From assembly GCA_905188025.1 (NCBI GenBank), contig CAJJKI010000003.1, positions 74,843-138,842 of the forward strand: DNA of 64,000 nucleotides, written 5' to 3'. Position numbers and translations under genes: made by a program. Below, one piece after another: positions 1 through 6,208 of the stretch. The notes below the pieces were generated by a model. It did not search any database. It saw nothing but the letters and a program-made list of their open reading frames with translations, and was not told the DNA's origin. The stretch is from an uncultured Eubacteriales bacterium. GTDB lineage: Bacteria; Bacillota_I; Bacilli_A; RF39; UBA660. Every line of letters starts with the position of its first letter. Position 1 is the stretch's first letter.

Positions 1-1608
1 GGTGGAGGATACAAAGTATCAGGAGGACTACATGGTGTAGGTGCATCAGTAGTTAATGCTTTATCTAAATGGGTAGAGGTTAGAGTATATAAAAATGCAC
101 AGGTTTACTTTATAAGATTTGAAAATGGTGGACATACTGTTGAACCTCTTAAAGTTATTGATACTTGTAGTCCAGATAGAACAGGTACTACAGTTACTTT
201 TAAACCTGATCCTGATATTTTTGATAGTGAAATATATGATTATGATACTTTGAAAGTTAGAATTCGTGAATTAGCATTTTTAAATCGTGGATTATCTATT
301 ACTTTAAGAGATGATCGTGATATGGAGGATACTATTGGTGAGACTTTCTTATATGAAGGTGGAATTAGTGAGTATGTTAGATTTATAAATCAAGGAAAAA
401 CTCCTATTCATGATGATATTATTCATTTATCTGGAGAAGAAGATGGAGTACAATTTGAAGTAGCAATGCAATATAATTCTGGATATACTGAGAATATTTA
501 CTCTTTTGTTAATAATATTAATACCCATGATGGTGGAACTCATGAAGAAGGTGTTAGAAGAGCTTTAACGAGAGTTATTAATGCTTATGCTAGAAAAAAT
601 GGAATATTGAAAGATAAAGATGATTCTTTGACTGGTGATGATGTTAAAGAAGGTCTTACTATGATTATTTCATGTAAGCATCCTAATCCTCAATTTGAAG
701 GACAAACTAAAGGTAGATTAGGTAATTCTGAAGTTAGAAAATTAGCTGATAATGTATTTTCACAAGGATTTGAAAGATTTTTACTAGAAAATCCTGAGGA
801 TGCTAAGACTATTGTTAATAAAGCAATGTTGGCATGTAGAGCAAGAAATGCTGCTAGAAAAGCAAGAGAAATTACTAGAAAAACAGATTTAGCTACTACT
901 AATTTCTTTGGTAAGTTGTCTGATTGTAAGAGTAAAGATCCTAAAATATCAGAAATATTTATAGTCGAGGGAGATAGTGCTGGTGGTAGTGCTAAGAAGG
1001 GAAGAGATTCTTTGACACAAGCTATTCTTCCATTAAGAGGTAAAATATTAAATGTAGAGAAAGCTAGACTAGATAAGGCTTTATCTAATGAGGAAATTAG
1101 AACAATTATTACAGCATTTGGTACTGGTATTGGAGAAGAATTTGATTTAAATAAACTTCGTTATGATAAGATAATAATCATGACCGATGCCGATGTTGAT
1201 GGATCACATATTAGAGTATTATTGTTAACATTATTTTATAGATTCTTTAAACCTATAGTAGAAGCAGGACATGTATATGCTGCTCAGCCACCTTTATTTA
1301 GAATAATGCATGGTAAAACACGAAAATATGTTCTTGATGAAAAAGAGAAAGAAGAATATTTAGCATCATTACCTGAAGGAGTAAGAAATAGGGCAGAGAT
1401 AGCTCGTATGAAAGGACTTGGTGAAATGGATGCTGAAGAGTTAAATGAAACTACTATGGATATTAATAAGCGTATTTTAAGAAGAATTACTGTTGATGAT
1501 TGTGTAGCTGCAGATAAAGTATTTGAAAAACTTATGGGTGATGATGTTGAACCTAGAAGAAGTTTTATTGAGGAGAATGCGAGATTTGTTGAAAATCTTG
1601 ATATATAG
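1..1608 (+). CDS. gyrB: DNA gyrase subunit B (5' truncated by window edge)
   Basis: ATP-hydrolysing subunit of DNA gyrase (A2B2), which introduces negative supercoils. The reading frame is open from base 1 and starts in the ATPase domain (GGLHGVGASVVNALS), so about 110 N-terminal residues lie outside the window; 535 codons are present. A later in-frame TTG at 250 is not the true start, because homology runs upstream of it. The TOPRIM motif EGDSAGGSAK (from about codon 323 of the fragment) and the metal-binding DADVDGSHI (about codon 395) are intact, as is the C-terminal MKGLGEMDAEEL. A GGGGGTGA-type ribosome site and 17 bp separate it from gyrA, with which it forms an operon, as usual beside dnaA/recF near the origin. 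Confidence 0.98.
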   Translation, partial: GGGYKVSGGLHGVGASVVNALSKWVEVRVYKNAQVYFIRFENGGHTVEPLKVIDTCSPDRTGTTVTFKPDPDIFDSEIYDYDTLKVRIRELAFLNRGLSITLRDDRDMEDTIGETFLYEGGISEYVRFINQGKTPIHDDIIHLSGEEDGVQFEVAMQYNSGYTENIYSFVNNINTHDGGTHEEGVRRALTRVINAYARKNGILKDKDDSLTGDDVKEGLTMIISCKHPNPQFEGQTKGRLGNSEVRKLADNVFSQGFERFLLENPEDAKTIVNKAMLACRARNAARKAREITRKTDLATTNFFGKLSDCKSKDPKISEIFIVEGDSAGGSAKKGRDSLTQAILPLRGKILNVEKARLDKALSNEEIRTIITAFGTGIGEEFDLNKLRYDKIIIMTDADVDGSHIRVLLLTLFYRFFKPIVEAGHVYAAQPPLFRIMHGKTRKYVLDEKEKEEYLASLPEGVRNRAEIARMKGLGEMDAEELNETTMDINKRILRRITVDDCVAADKVFEKLMGDDVEPRRSFIEENARFVENLDI

Positions 1609-1625
1609 TAGGGGGTGAATGTTAA

Positions 1626-4253
1626 ATGAATGAAGAAAATAATAAAAATTTAGATGAACTTGTTGATAGAGCTATGAATGATATGAATGAATCTAGTGAA
1701 GATACAAGTGCATCAGTACAGGAAAATAATGATTCAATAGCTGATGATGGTAATGATTTTAGTGGGGTATTTCATGAGAGAGATAGTTTATCAGAGAACA
1801 ATATTGTTGATGAAGTGGAAAAATCTTTCTTAGATTACTCAATGAGTGTTATTACTTCACGTGCAATACCAGATTTAAGAGATGGATTAAAGCCTGTTCA
1901 TAGAAGAATTTTATGGAGTATGTATAATTCTGGTTATACTCCAGATAAACCGCATAGAAAATCTGCTAAAACTGTTGGTGAAGTTATGGGTAATTATCAC
2001 CCTCATGGAGATAGTTCTATATATGAAGCAATGGTTAGAATGGCACAAGATTTTAATCAACGTTATCTTTTGATAGATGGCCATGGTAATTTTGGTAATA
2101 TTGAAGGTGATGGGGCTGCAGCAATGCGTTATACTGAATCACGTTTGTCAAAACTATCATTAGAATTACTTAGTGATATTCGTAAGAATACTGTTGATAT
2201 GACTAAAAACTTTGATGAAACATTAGATGAACCGGTTGTTCTTCCTAGTAGATTCCCTAATATTTTAGTTAATGGTACTATGGGTATTGCTGTTGGTATG
2301 GCTACAAATATTCCACCACATAATTTGGGTGAAGTTATAGATGGTTGTGTTGCTTATATTGATAATCCTGAGATAGATACAATGGGATTAATGCAACATA
2401 TTAAGGGACCTGATTTTCCTACTGGTGGTATTATACTTGGTAATTCTGGTATTAAAAAAGCTTATGAAACTGGTAGAGGTTCTATTACTATTAGAAGTAG
2501 AGCAGAAATAGTTGAACATAATAATCATAGTTCTATTGTTATAACTGAAGTTCCTTATGGTGTTAATACGATGGAACTTAAGAATAAGGTAGCAGAACTT
2601 GTTAGAGATAAAATAATTGATGGTATATCTGATTATCATACAGATTTAAAAGATGGGGTTAAGATTACTATTACTTTAAAAAGAGACGCTAATCCGCAAG
2701 TAGTATTAAATAATTTATATAAGCATACTAATTTTCAAATTCAATATGGTATTATCTTCTTGATGATTGATTCTGGTACTCCTAGAACTTTAGGTCTTAA
2801 GGATATTATTGCTAAATATATTGATTATCAAAAAGAAGTTATTATAAGAAGAACCAAGTTTGATCTTGATAAGGATGAGAAGCGTGTTCATATTTTAGAA
2901 GGTTATAAGATTGCTCAAGATAATATTGATGAGGTTATTCAAATAATTAGAAATGCTAAGAGTGATGTTGAGGCTAAGGATAAGTTAATTAGTAGATTTA
3001 ATTTATCAGATGTTCAAGCTGATGCTATATTAGAGTTAAAATTAAGACGTTTAACTGGATTAGAGAGAGATAAGATTGAAGCAGAACTTAATGCCTTGTT
3101 GATAGAGATAGAAGAATTGAAATCTATATTAGCTTCTAATCAAAAGGTATTAGATATTATTAAAAAGGAAATGCTTGAGATTAAGAATAAATATGCTGAT
3201 GAGCGTAGGACTCATATTGATATGACTGCTATCGATTATATTGATGATGAAACGTTAATTCCTGAGGAAAAGATAGTTATTACTTTAACTAAAAAGGGTT
3301 ATATTAAGAGGTTACCTGTTGATACGTATAAAACTCAACATCGTGGTGGTGTTGGTATTAAGGGTATGTCTATTAATGAAGAGGATTTTGTTGAGCAAAT
3401 GCTTAATTGTTCTACACATGATTATGTTTTATTCTTTACTAATAAGGGTAAGGTGTATCGTGTTAAAGGATATGAAATTCCTGAATATAGTAGACAATCT
3501 AAGGGATTACCTATTGTTAACTTGTTAAATATGGAGCAAGGTGAATATGTTACTTCATTGTTGAATGGATCAAAGAATGATGGTTGTAAGTATTTGGTAT
3601 TTGCTACTAAGAGTGGATTAATTAAGAGAACTGATGTATCTGAATTCTATAATATTCGTGCTAATGGTAAGAAGTTTATTACTTTAAGGGAAGATGATGA
3701 GTTAATTTCTGTTAAGAATACTAATGGTAAGTGTGACATATTAATGGCTGCTTCTAATGGTAGAATGGTTCGTTTTGCTGAGAATTTGGTTAGAGTAATG
3801 GGCCGCGGAGCTAGTGGTGTAAAGGGTATTACTTTAGATGGAAGTATTCTTGTTGGTATGGAAATTGCTGAAGAGAATGAAGACGTATTGGTTGTTACTG
3901 AAAATGGTTATGGTAAAAAGACTCCAATTGGTGAGTATCGTGTTACTAATCGTGGAGGTAAGGGTGTTAAAACTTTAAATATTACTGAAAAGAATGGTTC
4001 AATTACTTCATTTAAGACTGTTGACAATAGTAAAGATTTAATTATTATAACTAATGAGGGTATTATTATTAGATTAGCTGTTGATAAGATATCTGAAATG
4101 AGTAGGGTAACGCAGGGTGTTAAATTGATTAATTTACGTGAAGGTCAAAAGGTAAGTTCAATTTCTATTGTTGATACTAGTGAGGATGATACGGTAGAAA
4201 ATAGTGATACTAATGAATCTTCTGAGACTACTGATGTTACTCAAGATAATTAA
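1626..4253 (+). CDS. gyrA: DNA gyrase subunit A
   Basis: Breakage-reunion subunit of gyrase. The catalytic tyrosine is Tyr169 in AAMRYTES. The quinolone-resistance region HPHGDSSIYEAMVRMAQ keeps Ser130 and Glu134 at the positions equivalent to E. coli 83 and 87, a susceptible-type sequence. The C-terminal half shows repeated beta-pinwheel blades (for example RGGVGIKG near 570 and RGGKGVKT near 780). It is 875 residues, longer than the roughly 820 usual in Bacilli: an Asn/Asp/Glu/Ser-rich extension of about 60 residues precedes the normal start (VEKSFLDYSMSVI), and there is an acidic tail. The ATG at 1626 follows the gyrB stop closely and has a GGGGGTG ribosome site, so the extension appears genuine. 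Confidence 0.97.
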   Translation: MNEENNKNLDELVDRAMNDMNESSEDTSASVQENNDSIADDGNDFSGVFHERDSLSENNIVDEVEKSFLDYSMSVITSRAIPDLRDGLKPVHRRILWSMYNSGYTPDKPHRKSAKTVGEVMGNYHPHGDSSIYEAMVRMAQDFNQRYLLIDGHGNFGNIEGDGAAAMRYTESRLSKLSLELLSDIRKNTVDMTKNFDETLDEPVVLPSRFPNILVNGTMGIAVGMATNIPPHNLGEVIDGCVAYIDNPEIDTMGLMQHIKGPDFPTGGIILGNSGIKKAYETGRGSITIRSRAEIVEHNNHSSIVITEVPYGVNTMELKNKVAELVRDKIIDGISDYHTDLKDGVKITITLKRDANPQVVLNNLYKHTNFQIQYGIIFLMIDSGTPRTLGLKDIIAKYIDYQKEVIIRRTKFDLDKDEKRVHILEGYKIAQDNIDEVIQIIRNAKSDVEAKDKLISRFNLSDVQADAILELKLRRLTGLERDKIEAELNALLIEIEELKSILASNQKVLDIIKKEMLEIKNKYADERRTHIDMTAIDYIDDETLIPEEKIVITLTKKGYIKRLPVDTYKTQHRGGVGIKGMSINEEDFVEQMLNCSTHDYVLFFTNKGKVYRVKGYEIPEYSRQSKGLPIVNLLNMEQGEYVTSLLNGSKNDGCKYLVFATKSGLIKRTDVSEFYNIRANGKKFITLREDDELISVKNTNGKCDILMAASNGRMVRFAENLVRVMGRGASGVKGITLDGSILVGMEIAEENEDVLVVTENGYGKKTPIGEYRVTNRGGKGVKTLNITEKNGSITSFKTVDNSKDLIIITNEGIIIRLAVDKISEMSRVTQGVKLINLREGQKVSSISIVDTSEDDTVENSDTNESSETTDVTQDN

Positions 4254-4260
4254 TATTAAT

Positions 4261-4290
4261 AAAAGGGCACATTAAATGTGCTTTTTTTAT
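4261..4290 (+). terminator. Rho-independent terminator of gyrBA
   Basis: The hairpin GCACAT-TAA-ATGTGC is followed by seven T residues, eight bases after the gyrA stop codon. Confidence 0.9.
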
Positions 4291-4383
4291 GTCTTTTTAT
4301 AATAAAATTTAGCATTTTAGCCATTAACCTGTTGATAGAGCATTTTTTCTTTTGTGATATGTATGCATATTTTATAATAAAAA

Positions 4384-4399
4384 TATTTCCCGGGAAATA
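4384..4399. promoter_or_regulatory. Noc-type binding site 1 (NBS)
   Basis: TATTTCCCGGGAAATA is a perfect 16-bp palindrome identical to the published B. subtilis Noc-binding consensus. It is the leftmost site of the array. Confidence 0.8.
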
Positions 4400-4574
4400 A
4401 TTTTTTTATTTATTTTTTGATAATAATTATTTTTACTTGTTGATAGAGCAAATCAATATAATTAAAAACTGTAATTATTTGTATTCATTTTTTTAAATTT
4501 TGCAATTATATAATTACAATTTTTAAAAAAATGTTGATATGTATTTGCAATTTTTATTTATATAAAATTATCAA

Positions 4575-4590
4575 TGTTCCACGTGAAACA
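4575..4590. promoter_or_regulatory. parS site 1
   Basis: TGTTCCACGTGAAACA, an exact match to the B. subtilis parS consensus. Confidence 0.95.
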
Positions 4591-4680
4591 TATATTACAT
4601 TTTTATGAATATATAGTATCTTTATTTATTTTGATACTTTTTTCTTTATTTATATTAACATTTTAATTATATTTTTATTA

Positions 4681-4696
4681 TATTCTACGAGGAACC
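4681..4696. promoter_or_regulatory. Possible decayed parS site
   Basis: TATTCTACGAGGAACC matches the parS consensus (TGTTTCACGTGGAACA) at 10 of 16 positions. It lies in the middle of the otherwise long 189-bp gap between sites 1 and 2, which is why a decayed site is suspected. ParB binding is doubtful. Confidence 0.3.
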
Positions 4697-4763
4697 TTAT
4701 ATAATATATTTATTTAAATATTTTTATTTTATTGCTACAAGTTTTTATTATGAATAATTTCAA

Positions 4764-4779
4764 CGTTCCACGTGAAACT
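4764..4779. promoter_or_regulatory. parS site 2
   Basis: CGTTCCACGTGAAACT: the inner 14 bp (GTTCCACGTGAAAC) are perfect and only the outermost base pair differs. Confidence 0.9.
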
Positions 4780-4852
4780 ATGTAGCATTAATATTTTAAT
4801 TAATTATTATTTATATATGTTTAATAATTTTTATAGTGGATTAAAAAAAGAA

Positions 4853-4868
4853 TGTTTCACGTGGAACA
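4853..4868. promoter_or_regulatory. parS site 3
   Basis: TGTTTCACGTGGAACA, the reverse-complement form of the exact consensus, within the longer imperfect palindrome AATGTTTCACGTGGAACATT. Confidence 0.95.
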
Positions 4869-4907
4869 TTGAGTGTAATTATTTATTTAATTTTAATTAT
4901 AAAATTC

Positions 4908-4936
4908 TTGCCTTTAATTTATGATTGTTGTATAAT
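4908..4936 (+). promoter_or_regulatory. Sigma-A promoter of ffs
   Basis: TTGCCT (4908-4913), 17-bp spacer, TATAAT (4931-4936). The RNA would start within a few bases of the GCGC stem at 4943. Confidence 0.8.
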
Positions 4937-4942
4937 TTATTT

Positions 4943-5018
4943 GCGCGACAATAATGTGGGAACCAAGTCAGGATCGGAAGATAGCAGCTTTAACTATTAA
5001 TTATTGTGTGCGCTTTTT
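4943..5018 (+). ncRNA. ffs: Signal recognition particle RNA, small bacterial (4.5S-like) type
   Basis: RNA core of the signal recognition particle, which binds Ffh and targets membrane proteins co-translationally. The conserved domain IV is plain: GTCAGG, then the GGAA tetraloop closed by ATC/GAT, then AGCAGC. The ends (GCGCGACAATAAT and ATTATTGTGTGCGC) pair to close a roughly 71-nt hairpin, followed by five T residues. It lacks the Alu domain of the 271-nt B. subtilis scRNA. In B. subtilis scr lies between tadA and dnaX; here it is upstream of tadA and inside the parS array. Confidence 0.92.
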
Positions 5019-5030
5019 ATATTTCAAATT

Positions 5031-5060
5031 ACAATGTTCCACGTGAAACATTGTTTTTTT
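5031..5060 (+). terminator. Terminator-like hairpin built on parS site 4
   Basis: ACAATGTTCCAC pairs with GTGAAACATTGT (one mismatch) and is followed by seven T residues at 5054-5060. It sits just after the weak T tail of ffs and may act as its second terminator while also being a ParB site. Confidence 0.5.
5035..5050. promoter_or_regulatory. parS site 4
   Basis: TGTTCCACGTGAAACA, exact consensus. It forms the core of a longer palindrome followed by a T run (see the terminator-like hairpin at 5031-5060). Confidence 0.95.
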
Positions 5061-5122
5061 ATTTTATATTAAGATACATAATACTTTGTAGAATTGTTAT
5101 TTTTATTAAAGTTGTTCTATAA

Positions 5123-5138
5123 CGTTTCACGTGGAACT
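5123..5138. promoter_or_regulatory. parS site 5
   Basis: CGTTTCACGTGGAACT: inner 14 bp perfect. It begins module Y copy 1. Confidence 0.9.
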
Positions 5139-5269
5139 ATGTATAGCTATATAGTTTAAATTTTGATTTATTATATATGCAATTTTTTAAATGTCACAAT
5201 ATTACTTTATTAATTTTTGTAATTAGTTATATACAATTTTTTATTTATGGATTTATTATTATTATTAAG

Positions 5270-5285
5270 TATTTTTCAAGAAATA
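5270..5285. promoter_or_regulatory. Decayed Noc-type site in module Y copy 1
   Basis: TATTTTTCAAGAAATA keeps 12 of 16 NBS positions. It stands exactly 18 bp before parS site 6, as intact NBS 2 stands 18 bp before parS site 9, so it is the homologous position in the other copy of the duplicated module. Confidence 0.5.
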
Positions 5286-5303
5286 ATTGTAGATAGAGAA
5301 CAA

Positions 5304-5319
5304 TGTTTCACGTGGAACT
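5304..5319. promoter_or_regulatory. parS site 6
   Basis: TGTTTCACGTGGAACT: 15 of 16 match. It is shared by the end of module Y copy 1 and the start of module X copy 2. Confidence 0.93.
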
Positions 5320-5396
5320 ATGTAGCATTAATTTTTTTAATTAATTATTATTTATATATATGTTTAATATTTTCTATATTGAATTAAAAAGAAAAA

Positions 5397-5412
5397 TGTT
5401 CCACGTGAAACA
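5397..5412. promoter_or_regulatory. parS site 7
   Basis: TGTTCCACGTGAAACA, exact consensus, at the end of module X copy 2. Confidence 0.95.
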
Positions 5413-5454
5413 TTACCCTGTTTTTCTATTATTGTTTCGTATTGCGCTTTTATA

Positions 5455-5470
5455 TGTTCCACGTGGAACT
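5455..5470. promoter_or_regulatory. parS site 8 (fully palindromic core)
   Basis: TGTTCCACGTGGAACT. Both half-sites carry the C/G variant, so the inner 14 bp are a perfect palindrome, unlike the other sites, which have one C and one T half. Confidence 0.9.
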
Positions 5471-5615
5471 ATGCTTAATCATATAGTTTAAATTTTAATT
5501 CATTACATTTGCAGTTTTTAAAATATTGTAATATAATCTTATCAATTTTTTATGTTTTGTAATAAGATATATACAATTTCTCTTATTTCTGAATTTATTA
5601 CTATTATTAAAAAAA

Positions 5616-5631
5616 TATTTCCCGGGAAATA
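5616..5631. promoter_or_regulatory. Noc-type binding site 2 (NBS)
   Basis: TATTTCCCGGGAAATA, identical to site 1 and to the Noc consensus; 18 bp before parS site 9. Confidence 0.8.
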
Positions 5632-5649
5632 ATTATAGATAGAGAATAA

Positions 5650-5665
5650 TGTTTCACGTGGAACA
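5650..5665. promoter_or_regulatory. parS site 9
   Basis: TGTTTCACGTGGAACA, exact consensus. The site plus its right flank (ATTGAGTGTAA) repeats the sequence at parS site 3; both copies lie upstream of a transcribed gene (tadA and ffs). Confidence 0.95.
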
Positions 5666-5691
5666 TTGAGTGTAAACTAATATTATATTCT

Positions 5692-5719
5692 TTGAATTGA
5701 AGATAATTCTTGTTATAAT
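5692..5719 (+). promoter_or_regulatory. Sigma-A promoter of tadA
   Basis: TTGAAT (5692-5697), 16-bp spacer, TATAAT (5714-5719), 27 bp after parS site 9. Confidence 0.65.
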
Positions 5720-5737
5720 TATTTTAGGTGTTGATAG

Positions 5738-6166
5738 ATGAATATTGAATATATTAATAAAATTATGGAATTAGCTGAAATAGCTTATTTTAATGATGAA
5801 ATTCCAGTGGGTGCTGTGGTTGTTTATAATGGTAAAATAATAGGTGAAGGAGTTAATACTAGGAGTAATAATTCTACTGTTATTGGACATGCAGAGATTA
5901 ATGCTATTGAAAATGCTTGTAAAACTGTTGGTGATTGGAGATTATCTGAGTGCGAGCTATATGTTAATTTAAAACCTTGTATGATGTGTACTGGTGCGAT
6001 AGTGGAGAGTAGAATTAAAAAAGTATATTATATATGTGATAGAACTAATGTTCGTTTTAATCCTGAAGAGTACATAGAGTTAACTAAAATTAATAATAAG
6101 GAAATACATGATAAATATATGAAATTATTGCAACTATTTTTTGAAAATAAAAGAAATAAATCGTGA
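5738..6166 (+). CDS. tadA: tRNA adenosine(34) deaminase TadA
   Basis: Converts adenosine to inosine at the wobble position of tRNA-Arg(ACG). The zinc-dependent deaminase motif is complete: His51 and Glu53 in GHAEINAI, and Cys81/Cys84 in PCMMC. Length 142 residues, slightly short of the usual 150-160. The ATG is preceded by AGGTG. Its stop is TGA, which shows that UGA is a stop codon in this genome. The neighbours (SRP RNA upstream, dnaX downstream) match the B. subtilis order yaaJ-scr-dnaX with the RNA gene moved. Confidence 0.95.
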   Translation: MNIEYINKIMELAEIAYFNDEIPVGAVVVYNGKIIGEGVNTRSNNSTVIGHAEINAIENACKTVGDWRLSECELYVNLKPCMMCTGAIVESRIKKVYYICDRTNVRFNPEEYIELTKINNKEIHDKYMKLLQLFFENKRNKS

Positions 6167-6208
6167 AATATGTTATAATTAGTATGTATGGTTGAAATGA
6201 GGTGAACT

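Larger units (their letters stand above)
4764..4868 (+). repeat. Array module X, copy 1
   Basis: Two parS sites 89 bp apart flank a conserved filler that begins TATGTAGCATTAAT and continues through TTAATTAATTATTATTTATA. It is repeated at 5304-5412 with scattered substitutions. Confidence 0.8.
5123..5319 (+). repeat. Array module Y, copy 1
   Basis: parS, then ATATAGTTTAAATTTT..., the decayed NBS, then GATAGAGAACAATG and parS. Homologous along its length to 5455-5665. Confidence 0.8.
5304..5412 (+). repeat. Array module X, copy 2
   Basis: Diverged duplicate of 4764-4868, with parS sites 93 bp apart and the same filler. The flanking parS sites are more conserved than the filler, which suggests selection on the sites. 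Confidence 0.8.
5455..5665 (+). repeat. Array module Y, copy 2
   Basis: Duplicate of 5123-5319 with the NBS intact (CCCGGG core) and flanked by parS sites 8 and 9. Confidence 0.8.
4254..5737. other. Long intergenic parS/NBS array
   Basis: This 1.48 kb stretch has no protein gene and is the longest non-coding region in an otherwise tight window. It holds nine 16-bp sites matching the ParB-binding parS consensus, two perfect copies of the Noc-binding site, decayed copies of each, two duplicated modules and the SRP RNA gene. Apart from the sites it is extremely AT-rich. In B. subtilis the position after gyrA carries an rRNA operon; here the array takes its place. Established knowledge: parS nucleates ParB sliding clamps and recruits SMC. 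That this block is the main centromere of the chromosome is inference. Confidence 0.9.

Noticed and set aside
4254..5737. The repeated palindromes read as a CRISPR array or as REP/MITE elements
   Set aside because: The units are in both orientations, the spacers are themselves duplicated and of unequal length, there are no cas genes, and the 16-bp core is the parS consensus.
4254..5737. A replication origin (DnaA-box cluster) inside the long intergenic region
   Set aside because: I found no TTATCCACA-like cluster; the conserved order suggests that dnaA and oriC lie upstream of gyrB, outside the window.
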